From: JAGLSB01 sp023135955
Lineage (GTDB): Bacteria; Bacteroidota; Bacteroidia; Bacteroidales; GCA-2748055
Length of the DNA: 13,999 nucleotides
Assembly (NCBI GenBank): GCA_030673645.1
Contig: DAOVIO010000107.1
Location: 1 to 13,999, forward strand
Reading direction: 5' to 3'
Part shown: positions 7,171 to 13,999 of the stretch, one piece after another
Position numbering within the stretch: position 1 is the stretch's first letter
Layout of the letters: the number at the start of each line of letters is the position of its first letter
Program-made: the position numbers and the translations under genes
The notes under the pieces: generated by a model
Databases searched by the model: none
Seen by the model: the letters and a program-made list of their open reading frames with translations, nothing else
What the model was told of the DNA's origin: nothing

Positions 7171-8313
7171 ATGAAGAAAGTATTAATAGTTTTTGGTACT
7201 CGACCTGAGGCAATTAAAATGGCTCCGGTTGTTAAGGAATTTAAGAAAAATGCAGATGAATTTGAAACAATTGTTTGTGTTACAGCACAGCATAGAGAGA
7301 TGTTGGATCAAGTCCTAAAAATATTTGAAATAAAACCTGATTACGATCTTAATTTAATGAGAAAAGGGCAGGATTTATATGATATTACAAGTCGAGTATT
7401 GTTGGACATGAGGAAGGTGTTAGATGAGACTAAGCCTGATCTGGTTTTTGTTCATGGTGATACAACTACTTCAATGGCTACAACTTTGGCTGCTTATTAT
7501 AAACAGATTCCTGTTGCTCATGTTGAGGCCGGTTTAAGAACTCATAATATATATTCACCATGGCCAGAAGAGATAAATAGACAGATTACAGGTAGGATAT
7601 GTAAATACAATTTTGCTCCTACAGAAAAATCAAAGAAAAATCTTTTAAAGGAAAATGTTTCTGAAGATAAAATAGTTGTTACTGGAAACACAGTTATTGA
7701 TGCTATGTATTTTGTCCTAAATAAAATTGAATCAAATCAAGACTTAGAGAAGAATTTGCTTTTTTCCATAAGCAAATTAGGCTATTCAATCACTGAAAGT
7801 CGAAAATTTGTGCTTGTAACCGGACATAGAAGGGAAAACTTTGGCCAGGGATTTATAAATATATGTGAAGCTTTAAAAGAAATTGCACTAATAAATCCAT
7901 TATTAGATATTGTATATCCAGTTCATTTAAATCCAAATGTTCAGGAACCAGTAAATAGAATTTTGGGAGGAATAGAAAACATTTATCTAATCGATCCAAT
8001 GGATTACTTGTCTTTTGTTTATTTAATGTCTCGTTCCTATATTGTTCTTACGGATTCTGGGGGAATACAAGAAGAGGCCCCAAGTTTAGGAAAGCCTGTT
8101 CTGGTTATGAGAGATACAACCGAAAGACCAGAATCAATTGAAGCGGGAACTGTTATACTTGTTGGTACTGATAAAGATGTAATAGTTAATGAAGTGACCA
8201 AATTAATTAAAACCAATAGCCTATATATTTCTATGTCAAAAGCTCATAATCCATATGGAGATGGAAAGGCCTGTATAAGAATATTAGATCATGTTTTCGA
8301 ATATTTTTTTTAA
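7171..8313 (+). CDS. wecB: UDP-N-acetylglucosamine 2-epimerase (non-hydrolysing)
   Basis: Interconverts UDP-GlcNAc and UDP-ManNAc, supplying the substrate of WecC. The N-terminus, with FGTRPEAIKMAP at 8-19, is the family signature. Active-site candidates are D97 in HGDTTT, E119 in HVEAGLRT, E133/E134 in PWPEEINR, and H219 in VTGHRREN. The C-terminal DSGGIQEEAP binds the UDP part. The length of 380 aa is normal. It lacks the hydrolysing-epimerase features of NeuC-type enzymes. It starts 4 bp after wecC and is probably translationally linked to it. Confidence 0.96.
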   Translation: MKKVLIVFGTRPEAIKMAPVVKEFKKNADEFETIVCVTAQHREMLDQVLKIFEIKPDYDLNLMRKGQDLYDITSRVLLDMRKVLDETKPDLVFVHGDTTTSMATTLAAYYKQIPVAHVEAGLRTHNIYSPWPEEINRQITGRICKYNFAPTEKSKKNLLKENVSEDKIVVTGNTVIDAMYFVLNKIESNQDLEKNLLFSISKLGYSITESRKFVLVTGHRRENFGQGFINICEALKEIALINPLLDIVYPVHLNPNVQEPVNRILGGIENIYLIDPMDYLSFVYLMSRSYIVLTDSGGIQEEAPSLGKPVLVMRDTTERPESIEAGTVILVGTDKDVIVNEVTKLIKTNSLYISMSKAHNPYGDGKACIRILDHVFEYFF

Positions 8314-8340
8314 TCATTATTATATGAAATTTGACAACCA

Positions 8341-9672
8341 TTGTCTTTAGAAAAAAAGGATATTAAAAAAAAGTTGATTTCAACGTCAATAGGAGTTATA
8401 GCTATCCAATTTGGAAATGCGATTCTTGGAATTTTACTGAGTATAGTACTTGCTAGATACTTAGGAGCCTATTCATATGGTCATTATGCCTATATTTTTG
8501 CCTTGATAAGTGTCATATCAATTCCTACGCAATTAGGTCTGCCAAATTTATTAGTAAGATACATTTCACAATATCATTCAGAAAAAGATTTTTCTAAAAT
8601 TCGGGGGATTATTAGTTGGACAAATTTAGTAGTGTTTTTTTTATCTCTGATAATAATAATAATCACATATGTTATAATTCATTTTAATAAATCTATGGTA
8701 AATGAGAGGTCAGAGGCTTTTAAATGGGGTATATTATTAGTCCCGTTTTTTTCTCTAAGTGCTCTGAGGGGGGCTTCATTGAGAGGGCTACGGTTTGTAG
8801 TATTAGGCAAGTTACCTGAAATGATAATTAAACCTGTAATTTTCATATTGTTCATAATAATTTTTTTTAAATTTTTTGAAAATGATTTTATTTCAAAACA
8901 TGCAATGATACTACATGTTTTGGCAGCACTTATAACATTTATGATTGGGAGTATTATTTTATTAAAAAACACACCAAAAATTGTTTATAAAAAAAAGGCT
9001 GAATATGAAATCAAAAAGTGGATAACTGTTGCATTACCTTTTTTATTGACAGGGGGTGTTTTGGTAATAAATAATAGAATTGCTATTTTAATGCTTGGAT
9101 GGATGGCCTCACCAAAAGAAGTAGGTATTTATGAAATCGCAGTTAAAGGTTCCTCACTTGTTGCATTTAGTTTATTAGCTGTAAATGCAATGCTAGCTCC
9201 ATATTATTCAAAGTATTATACTGAAAATAAAAATACTTTACTGCAATCTATATCTCGATGGGGTGTGGTTGTTAGCTTAGTAGTTTCAATACCATTAGCA
9301 TTAGTATTGATTTTTTTTGGTAGGCAAATATTGTTAAATTTTTATGGTGTTGAGTATTTAGCAGGGTATAAATCTTTAGTTTTGCTAGTGCTGGGACAGC
9401 TTATTAATGTATCTGCTGGATCTGTTGGACTTTTATTGAATATGACAAAATATGAAAAATTAGTACTTAAAGGGATTGCTGTATCAACAGTAATTAATAT
9501 CGCATTAAATATATTTTTTATTCCAAAATTTGGAATAGAAGGAGCTGCATATTCAACAATTATAACATTTGTAGTTTGGAATGTAATATTATTAAGGTGG
9601 TCAATATTATACTTACGAGTAAATACTTCAATCTTTTCACTATTATATTATTTGAAAAGACGAAGAAATTAA
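8341..9672 (+). CDS. wzx: Wzx-type polysaccharide flippase (MATE/MOP superfamily)
   Basis: Inner-membrane protein that would flip the lipid-linked repeat unit to the periplasm. It is a 443-aa highly hydrophobic protein with about 12 membrane helices spread over its whole length, a basic N-terminus, and the motif-like start RYLGAYSYGHYAYIFALISV typical of the family. The start is odd. The frame closes with a TGA at 8332-8334, and the first usable start after it is TTG at 8341; the next in-frame ATG is more than 100 residues in. An ATG at 8325 is one base out of frame and would stop after eight codons. Either TTG is the true start or a one-base change separates the ATG from the gene. Substrate specificity cannot be read from the sequence. 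Confidence 0.88.
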   Translation: MSLEKKDIKKKLISTSIGVIAIQFGNAILGILLSIVLARYLGAYSYGHYAYIFALISVISIPTQLGLPNLLVRYISQYHSEKDFSKIRGIISWTNLVVFFLSLIIIIITYVIIHFNKSMVNERSEAFKWGILLVPFFSLSALRGASLRGLRFVVLGKLPEMIIKPVIFILFIIIFFKFFENDFISKHAMILHVLAALITFMIGSIILLKNTPKIVYKKKAEYEIKKWITVALPFLLTGGVLVINNRIAILMLGWMASPKEVGIYEIAVKGSSLVAFSLLAVNAMLAPYYSKYYTENKNTLLQSISRWGVVVSLVVSIPLALVLIFFGRQILLNFYGVEYLAGYKSLVLLVLGQLINVSAGSVGLLLNMTKYEKLVLKGIAVSTVINIALNIFFIPKFGIEGAAYSTIITFVVWNVILLRWSILYLRVNTSIFSLLYYLKRRRN

Positions 9673-9684
9673 TATAATAATTAC

Positions 9685-10629
9685 ATGAAGAAGGAAGTTT
9701 GTCCTCTATATATTTTTTCACTACCAAGATCTGGATCAACCTTGTTGCAAAGAATTTTAACAGCTCATCAAAATATATCTACATCCCCAGAAACGTGGTT
9801 TTTATTACCTATTATGTATATGTTTAGAGATTCAGGTGTAAAAGCTGAATTTGGATATTCTAAATTTAGAAAAGGCTTCAAAGAATTCAAGGATGTTGTT
9901 GATTCAAGCAATAGTAATTATAAAAGAAATTTGAAAAATTTTGTAGTAAATACATATACAAATGCTTCTGATATGGATGCAAAATATTTTCTTGATAAAA
10001 CTCCTCGTTATAGTATAATTGCTGATGAAATAATTGATAATATCAGTAATGCAAAATTTATTTTTCTGTGGAGAAATCCATTGTCTATAGCTTCATCAAT
10101 GATTGAGTCCTGGGGTAATGGTAAATGGAATCTATATAAGTACCAGATAGATTTGTACTCTGGAATGAACAATTTAATAAGGACTTACAAGAATAATAAA
10201 GGATCAGATAATATTCTGTCAATTAACTATGAGGATCTAGTTCTTCATCCCAGAAACACATTAGAAAAAATATTTTATTTTTTGGACTTAGAGTTTGAAG
10301 AATCTATTTTCAATGATTTTAAAAATATAAATTTTAAGGGAAAAATGGGAGATCAGGTCGGTACGATGAAGTATTCTAGCATCTCAAAGGATTCTTTAAA
10401 TAACTGGGTTAAAACTTTTAACACTCCGATAAGAAAAGCATGGGTAAAAAAGTATTTGAATACTTTAAATGAGAATGATTTGGACTTAATCGGATATAAA
10501 AAATCTAATATTATAGATAGGCTATTTAGTACAAGAAGTATTATTAATCGGTATATGTTTAGTGATTTGTTTTATATTTCAATTGGATATTATAGAAATA
10601 AGATAATAAATAAACTTTTAAAAAATTAA
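9685..10629 (+). CDS. PAPS-dependent sulfotransferase family protein
   Basis: Transfers sulfate from PAPS to an acceptor, here probably a sugar hydroxyl of the repeat unit or its lipid-linked precursor. The 5'-phosphosulfate-binding loop LPRSGSTLL is at 13-21. The 3'-phosphate-binding segment RNPLSIASSM starts at R130, with S138 eight residues on, the expected Arg-to-Ser spacing. Upstream, PETWF around 36-40 resembles the substrate-side region of the Sulfotransfer_1/3 families. The length of 314 aa is typical and there is no signal peptide, so it should act in the cytoplasm. It lies 12 bp after wzx and 4 bp before the pyruvyl-transferase-family gene. The full PAPS-making set at 1642-5635 of the same locus gives its donor. 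The acceptor and the position of sulfation are unknown. Confidence 0.9.
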   Translation: MKKEVCPLYIFSLPRSGSTLLQRILTAHQNISTSPETWFLLPIMYMFRDSGVKAEFGYSKFRKGFKEFKDVVDSSNSNYKRNLKNFVVNTYTNASDMDAKYFLDKTPRYSIIADEIIDNISNAKFIFLWRNPLSIASSMIESWGNGKWNLYKYQIDLYSGMNNLIRTYKNNKGSDNILSINYEDLVLHPRNTLEKIFYFLDLEFEESIFNDFKNINFKGKMGDQVGTMKYSSISKDSLNNWVKTFNTPIRKAWVKKYLNTLNENDLDLIGYKKSNIIDRLFSTRSIINRYMFSDLFYISIGYYRNKIINKLLKN

Positions 10630-10633
10630 TATT

Positions 10634-11665
10634 ATGGAGAAAATAATTCTTTTACATAATAGTCATTGGACAAATAATATAGGTAATTCATTTTTCTCAA
10701 TGGGGGTGAAGTATTTGCTTGAAAAAATTTATAATGACAAAGCTCATATCATTCAAACTGACCAGGTTAGCTCTTTAGCATGGCATCATCCCCGTTCCTT
10801 AATTGAGAAAAATGATATAAAATATCCATCTTACTCTGAGCCAGACTGGTTTGTTCTTGCGGGCCCTATGTTTAAAATAAAAGCCCTTCAAAAATTCACC
10901 CCTATTTTAGAGCAAGTTTTCAAAAATAACACCAAAACTAAGCTCATTATTATGAATGCGGGAAGTATTGATTATAGTGTAGAAGAAGTGAAATATGGAA
11001 GAGAGTTCTTAAGTAAGTTTAGTCCATATTTATTTATTTCAAGAGATGAATTTACTTATAAAAGTTATTTTGATTTGGCTGAATTTAGTTATAATGGTTT
11101 TGATACAGCTTTTTTTTCAAATGATTATTTTATTAATTACAAAACTCCAAAACTTGAGAATTATTGCACCTTTACTTTCGATGGTATAGTTGAACCAAAA
11201 ATTCATATGAAAGATTTTGATACTAAAAAAATTAATTCTTATGGAAATGTTACAATTCATATGAGAACAGGAATTCCTTTTAGAATAGATAAATACATAG
11301 ACTTATTTAGGGATTTACCTGTTAAAATTGAAGGAAAAACAATTGTTCGACCCAGTCACAAGATTCAAGGCAAAAGAGCTTTAGAGTTATTCAGGAATAG
11401 AAATTCTTTTGTTTCTCAAACCCCTTTTGGATATTTAAATATTTACTCAAATTCTGATCTAACAATAAGTGATAGGGTTCATGCATGTATTCCAACTCTT
11501 GCTTTTGGAAATCCTGCAAGGTTAATTTCTTCGACAAAACGAAAAGCATTATTCTCTAGATTGGGATTGGAGGATATTACTAATAATATAATAACAATCG
11601 ATAAGAATTATTTATTAGAGGAAAAACGAAAATATCTAGAATTTTTAAGAAGTGTACCTATTTAA
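10634..11665 (+). CDS. Polysaccharide pyruvyl transferase family protein
   Basis: Member of the family (PF04230 type) that adds ketal-linked pyruvate from phosphoenolpyruvate to sugars; some members have other roles. The N-terminus HNSHWTNNIGNSFFSMGVKY has the NxGD-like loop seen in the family. The C-terminal signature SDRVHACIPTLAFGNPARLI is clear, with R281 and H283 at its core. The length of 343 aa is normal and no membrane helix is seen, so it should be cytoplasmic. It follows the sulfotransferase by 4 bp, suggesting that the two decorations are laid on the same polymer. The family call is fairly firm; the pyruvylated sugar is unknown. Confidence 0.82.
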   Translation: MEKIILLHNSHWTNNIGNSFFSMGVKYLLEKIYNDKAHIIQTDQVSSLAWHHPRSLIEKNDIKYPSYSEPDWFVLAGPMFKIKALQKFTPILEQVFKNNTKTKLIIMNAGSIDYSVEEVKYGREFLSKFSPYLFISRDEFTYKSYFDLAEFSYNGFDTAFFSNDYFINYKTPKLENYCTFTFDGIVEPKIHMKDFDTKKINSYGNVTIHMRTGIPFRIDKYIDLFRDLPVKIEGKTIVRPSHKIQGKRALELFRNRNSFVSQTPFGYLNIYSNSDLTISDRVHACIPTLAFGNPARLISSTKRKALFSRLGLEDITNNIITIDKNYLLEEKRKYLEFLRSVPI

Positions 11666-11689
11666 ATTCTCGTTTTCGTATGAATGTAA

Positions 11690-11711
11690 AATATTTGATA
11701 AAGCAAATATT
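11690..11711. repeat. Perfect inverted repeat upstream of the polymerase gene
   Basis: aatatttg at 11690-11697 and caaatatt at 11704-11711 are perfect reverse complements with a 6-nt loop, in the 84-bp gap between the pyruvyl-transferase-family gene and the polymerase. No T-tract follows directly, so it is not a classical terminator. It could be an operator or an mRNA stem. Confidence 0.4.
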
Positions 11712-11749
11712 AACTTACACTTACTATAATATTTCAGGGTACAGCTTAA

Positions 11750-12964
11750 ATGAGAAACATTAGTAAAAAGCTAGAATTAACTATTGTATTTCTTTTGGTC
11801 TTATTGTTACTTAATTTAAGGCCTGCTATTTTGCAAATATATGGTGAAATACTAATTATCCTAATAGTTAGCTTAATATTTATTTTTTGGACATTAGGTT
11901 ATAGGTACCAATTTGATCAAAGAAAAACTACCTATTTTATTTTAACATATTTTTTCTGCAATTACTTAGTTATACATAGTATTCTATTTAATACAATAGA
12001 TTATAGTATAATTATTGGTGTAATTTTTATTATGTTGGGCGCATCTGTAGTCTTTCATATAAATAAAGATACTTGGGATACTGCTTTAAAGGCAATAATT
12101 TATCCGGTAGTTTTTTTTTCTTTTTCTTATTTCGTAACCTACTTCTTAATCATAGTCTTCGATATTAGTATTAATCAACTAGTATATTTTAAGTTTAAAG
12201 TTGATCAATCTGGAATTTCTGACCATTATATGATAAATTTACTATTCCCATTCTCTCCAATGGTTGGCCTCGAAAATGCAGGATTTGGCTTTTTAAGATT
12301 AGGGAGGGCTGTTGGTTACATGAGAGAACCTGGTATTTTTCAAATCCTTGTGAATATTAGCTTCTTTGGTTTAGATTTTTTGAATCCTCAACTTAAAAGA
12401 GTTCACTTATATAAAATACTGTTATTATTCAGTTTGATGTTTACATTCTCTACAGCTGGTATTTCAATATTTTTTATAACGTATTTATTCTATACTTTGG
12501 TTGCAAAAAAACATACTAGATTAACACAAATTAAAAAATATATTAGTGTATTTACGTTCGCAGTTTTAGGGTTTGGATTTTATTTATTTTTATTCACGGA
12601 CAATAAATTTGGATTATTGAGAAAGCTACAATATGCTTCTGGAGAATCAAGAATGGAAGATATGCAGGATTCTATTAATATCATATCTGAAAATGCATTT
12701 CTCGGAATTGGTTATATGAATAGTCTCATAGAGGGAGGATCAATTGTCTCATTAGCTGCAGGCATTGGGATAATGGGGACTATTCTTTTTCTGCTTTTAA
12801 TTATTTTGCCAAATTTGAATATAATTAAAAATAGGAATCCAGTGCTAGTGCTCTTTATTCCTGTATTTCTAACTGCAATTTTTAGTCAACCATTATTTGA
12901 CAAGCCAATATTTTATTTAGTATTAGGATTGGTTGTTTCGTATCCAATAAAGCAATATAATTGA
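11750..12964 (+). CDS. wzy: Wzy-type O-antigen/capsule polymerase (putative)
   Basis: Inner-membrane polymerase that would join repeat units on the periplasmic side. It is a 404-aa protein with about ten or more membrane helices, starting with two strongly hydrophobic segments in residues 8-50. A hydrophilic loop carrying the segment MREPGIFQ (191-198) is typical of bacterial O-antigen polymerase/ligase-like proteins. The segment GIGYMNSLIEGGSIVSL and further helices follow near the C-terminus. Family members diverge strongly, so the call rests on topology, the REPG loop, and its place with Wzx and Wzz. An O-antigen ligase is the main alternative. The next gene starts 1 bp after its stop. Confidence 0.8.
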   Translation: MRNISKKLELTIVFLLVLLLLNLRPAILQIYGEILIILIVSLIFIFWTLGYRYQFDQRKTTYFILTYFFCNYLVIHSILFNTIDYSIIIGVIFIMLGASVVFHINKDTWDTALKAIIYPVVFFSFSYFVTYFLIIVFDISINQLVYFKFKVDQSGISDHYMINLLFPFSPMVGLENAGFGFLRLGRAVGYMREPGIFQILVNISFFGLDFLNPQLKRVHLYKILLLFSLMFTFSTAGISIFFITYLFYTLVAKKHTRLTQIKKYISVFTFAVLGFGFYLFLFTDNKFGLLRKLQYASGESRMEDMQDSINIISENAFLGIGYMNSLIEGGSIVSLAAGIGIMGTILFLLLIILPNLNIIKNRNPVLVLFIPVFLTAIFSQPLFDKPIFYLVLGLVVSYPIKQYN

Positions 12965-12965
12965 C

Positions 12966-13763
12966 ATGAAATTTAGTATTATCACTGTATCATTTAATTC
13001 TGAAAAAACCATTGAAAAAACTATACAAAGTGTAATTAATCAATTCGGTGAGTTTGAAACAGAGTATATAATAATTGATGGAAATTCCACAGATTCAACT
13101 ATAAAATTAATTAGCAATTATGAAGAGCACATTACATGTGTGGTTTCAGAGCCTGATGATGGAATTTTTGATGCAATGAATAAAGGAATTCAGAAAGCGA
13201 CTGGAGATTGGATTGGTATTATCAATAGTGATGATTGGTATGCAGAAGGGGCTCTAAATCATGTACTAGAGATATCTAAAGAGAATGATTGTGAGATAAT
13301 AGTTGGGAGAGTTGTGAAGGTTGATGAAACTCAGTCTTATGGAAAAATTGTTATTGTCCAGCCTAAATTTTCGACATTGATTCCAAATAATCATCCTGCT
13401 ACTTTTGTTAAAAGAGAGGTTTATAATAGAATAGGAAGTTTTAATTTATCATACAAAATAGCTGGCGACCTTGATTTTATACTCCGGGCTCAAAAGGAAA
13501 ATATATCTATCTATAGAGATAAGAATATCTATACATATATGCTTTCAGGAGGAGAATCTAGTAATTCAATTCAAGGTGTTTATGAATCATTTCGGATTGC
13601 AAATAATTATGGAAATATTATTCAAGCTTTTAAGGTATTGATATTAAAACTATCACGAATTATAAGAACCAAGATAATAACCATTTTATTATCAAAGAAA
13701 AAGCTAACAAATTATAGGAAAATGTGGTGGATGCAAGATAATGATTTAATCTCGTTAAAATAA
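12966..13763 (+). CDS. Family 2 glycosyltransferase
   Basis: Cytoplasmic transferase that adds one sugar from a nucleotide donor to the growing lipid-linked repeat unit. The GT-A fold starts at the N-terminus with FSIITVSFN at 3-11. DGNSTDST is at 38-45, EPDDGIFDAMNKG at 62-74, and the DxD-like NSDDW at 87-91. Further on, NHPATFVKREVY and AGDLDFILR (catalytic-base region) match the WcaA/WfgS-like branch of GT2. The length of 265 aa is normal. It is the only glycosyltransferase in the window, which cannot by itself build a multi-sugar unit. Donor and acceptor are unknown; ManNAcA or another sugar is possible. The polymerase stop lies 1 bp upstream, so the two are in one operon. Confidence 0.93.
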   Translation: MKFSIITVSFNSEKTIEKTIQSVINQFGEFETEYIIIDGNSTDSTIKLISNYEEHITCVVSEPDDGIFDAMNKGIQKATGDWIGIINSDDWYAEGALNHVLEISKENDCEIIVGRVVKVDETQSYGKIVIVQPKFSTLIPNNHPATFVKREVYNRIGSFNLSYKIAGDLDFILRAQKENISIYRDKNIYTYMLSGGESSNSIQGVYESFRIANNYGNIIQAFKVLILKLSRIIRTKIITILLSKKKLTNYRKMWWMQDNDLISLK

Positions 13764-13870
13764 CTATATAGACTTTGCTTGATCAAAATGGAACAGCAAA
13801 TATCTATTACATAGAAAAATTCCAATTCTATCAATTTTTTTATATTATTTCCAATATTTATTAATTCTAC

Positions 13871-13903
13871 TTTACGAAGTTAAAAAAATCTACTATACTT
13901 TTG
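13871..13903 (+). promoter_or_regulatory. Candidate Bacteroidota-type promoter (TAnnTTTG)
   Basis: TACTTTTG at 13896-13903 fits the -7 consensus TAnnTTTG of the Bacteroidota primary sigma factor exactly. TTTA at 13871-13874 lies 21 bp upstream and differs by one base from the -33 TTTG. It is followed 15 nt later by an ATG that opens a frame to the window end. The upstream 13764-13870 stretch holds no gene, only an AT-only inverted repeat (13815-13821 with 13833-13839) followed by T residues, perhaps a weak end of the upstream operon. In AT-rich DNA such matches can arise by chance. Confidence 0.5.
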
Positions 13904-13918
13904 TATATCAACAATATA

Positions 13919-13999
13919 ATGCTACTTTTAGGGAAAGAATCATACAGTAATCATCTCCCGATTGAATTAAGGCAATGGCTAAATTTCAATTGGTTAAAA
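13919..13999 (+). CDS. Start of a possible further gene, cut by the window end
   Basis: ATG at 13919 opens 27 codons with no stop to the end of the window; the protein starts MLLLGKESYSNHLP. A hydrophobic first strand followed by a polar loop could be the start of a nucleotide-sugar-binding fold, but 27 residues are too few for a family call. Support comes from the candidate promoter just upstream and from the expected continuation of the locus. A chance open frame in this AT-rich stretch cannot be ruled out. Confidence 0.4.
   Translation, partial: MLLLGKESYSNHLPIELRQWLNFNWLK

Noticed and set aside
8650..8665. ATA/AAT microsatellite-like run in wzx
   Set aside because: It encodes a short isoleucine run in a membrane helix; codon bias in AT-rich DNA explains it.
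13789..13815. Short ATG frame after the GT2 gene
   Set aside because: It has only eight codons before a stop and no sign of conservation or a start signal.
1..13999. tRNA, rRNA, insertion sequences or transposase genes
   Set aside because: I looked for these and saw no cloverleaf-like sequence, rRNA core sequence, transposase motif or matching terminal inverted repeats with target duplications.

Overview
The window looks like part of a surface-polysaccharide (capsule or O-antigen type) biosynthesis locus from a member of the Bacteroidota. I infer this from the AT-rich sequence, the absence of Shine-Dalgarno sequences before almost every start, and one good match to the Bacteroidota promoter pattern TAnnTTTG near the right end. 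The protein families, and heptanucleotide repeats of a kind I associate with marine Marinilabiliales-like genomes, also fit. Genus-level placement is not supported by the sequence alone. All genes are on the + strand.

Layout: (1) 1-178 is a dense tandem-repeat block, with 14-bp units followed by 7-bp units of partly inverted sequence, ending 12 nt before the first gene. (2) 191-1306 encodes a Wzz-type chain-length regulator. (3) 1307-1641 is non-coding and holds a possible decayed reading frame and an inverted repeat. (4) 1642-5635 is a complete PAPS-making module: cysC (APS kinase), a DUF2061 small membrane protein, cysD and cysN (ATP sulfurylase). The CysN carries an extra C-terminal APS-kinase-like domain whose key motifs are degraded. 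(5) 5636-5945 is AT-rich non-coding sequence. (6) 5946-8313 holds wecC and wecB, which turn UDP-GlcNAc into UDP-ManNAcA. (7) 8341-13763 is a visibly AT-richer serotype-like block: Wzx flippase, sulfotransferase, pyruvyl-transferase-family protein, Wzy-type polymerase and a GT2 glycosyltransferase. (8) 13764-13999 holds a candidate promoter and the first 27 codons of a possible next gene.

How the genes fit together (inference): the cys genes make PAPS. No PAPS reductase or sulfite reductase gene is present in the window, and a PAPS-type sulfotransferase lies in the same locus. The simplest reading is a locus that builds a sulfated, probably also pyruvylated, ManNAcA-containing polysaccharide by the Wzx/Wzy route, with Wzz setting chain length. 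The logic resembles rhizobial NodP/NodQ/NodH, where dedicated sulfate activation serves a carbohydrate sulfotransferase. The initiating phosphosugar transferase, the Wza export protein and most glycosyltransferases are not in the window, so the locus extends beyond it, at least on the right.
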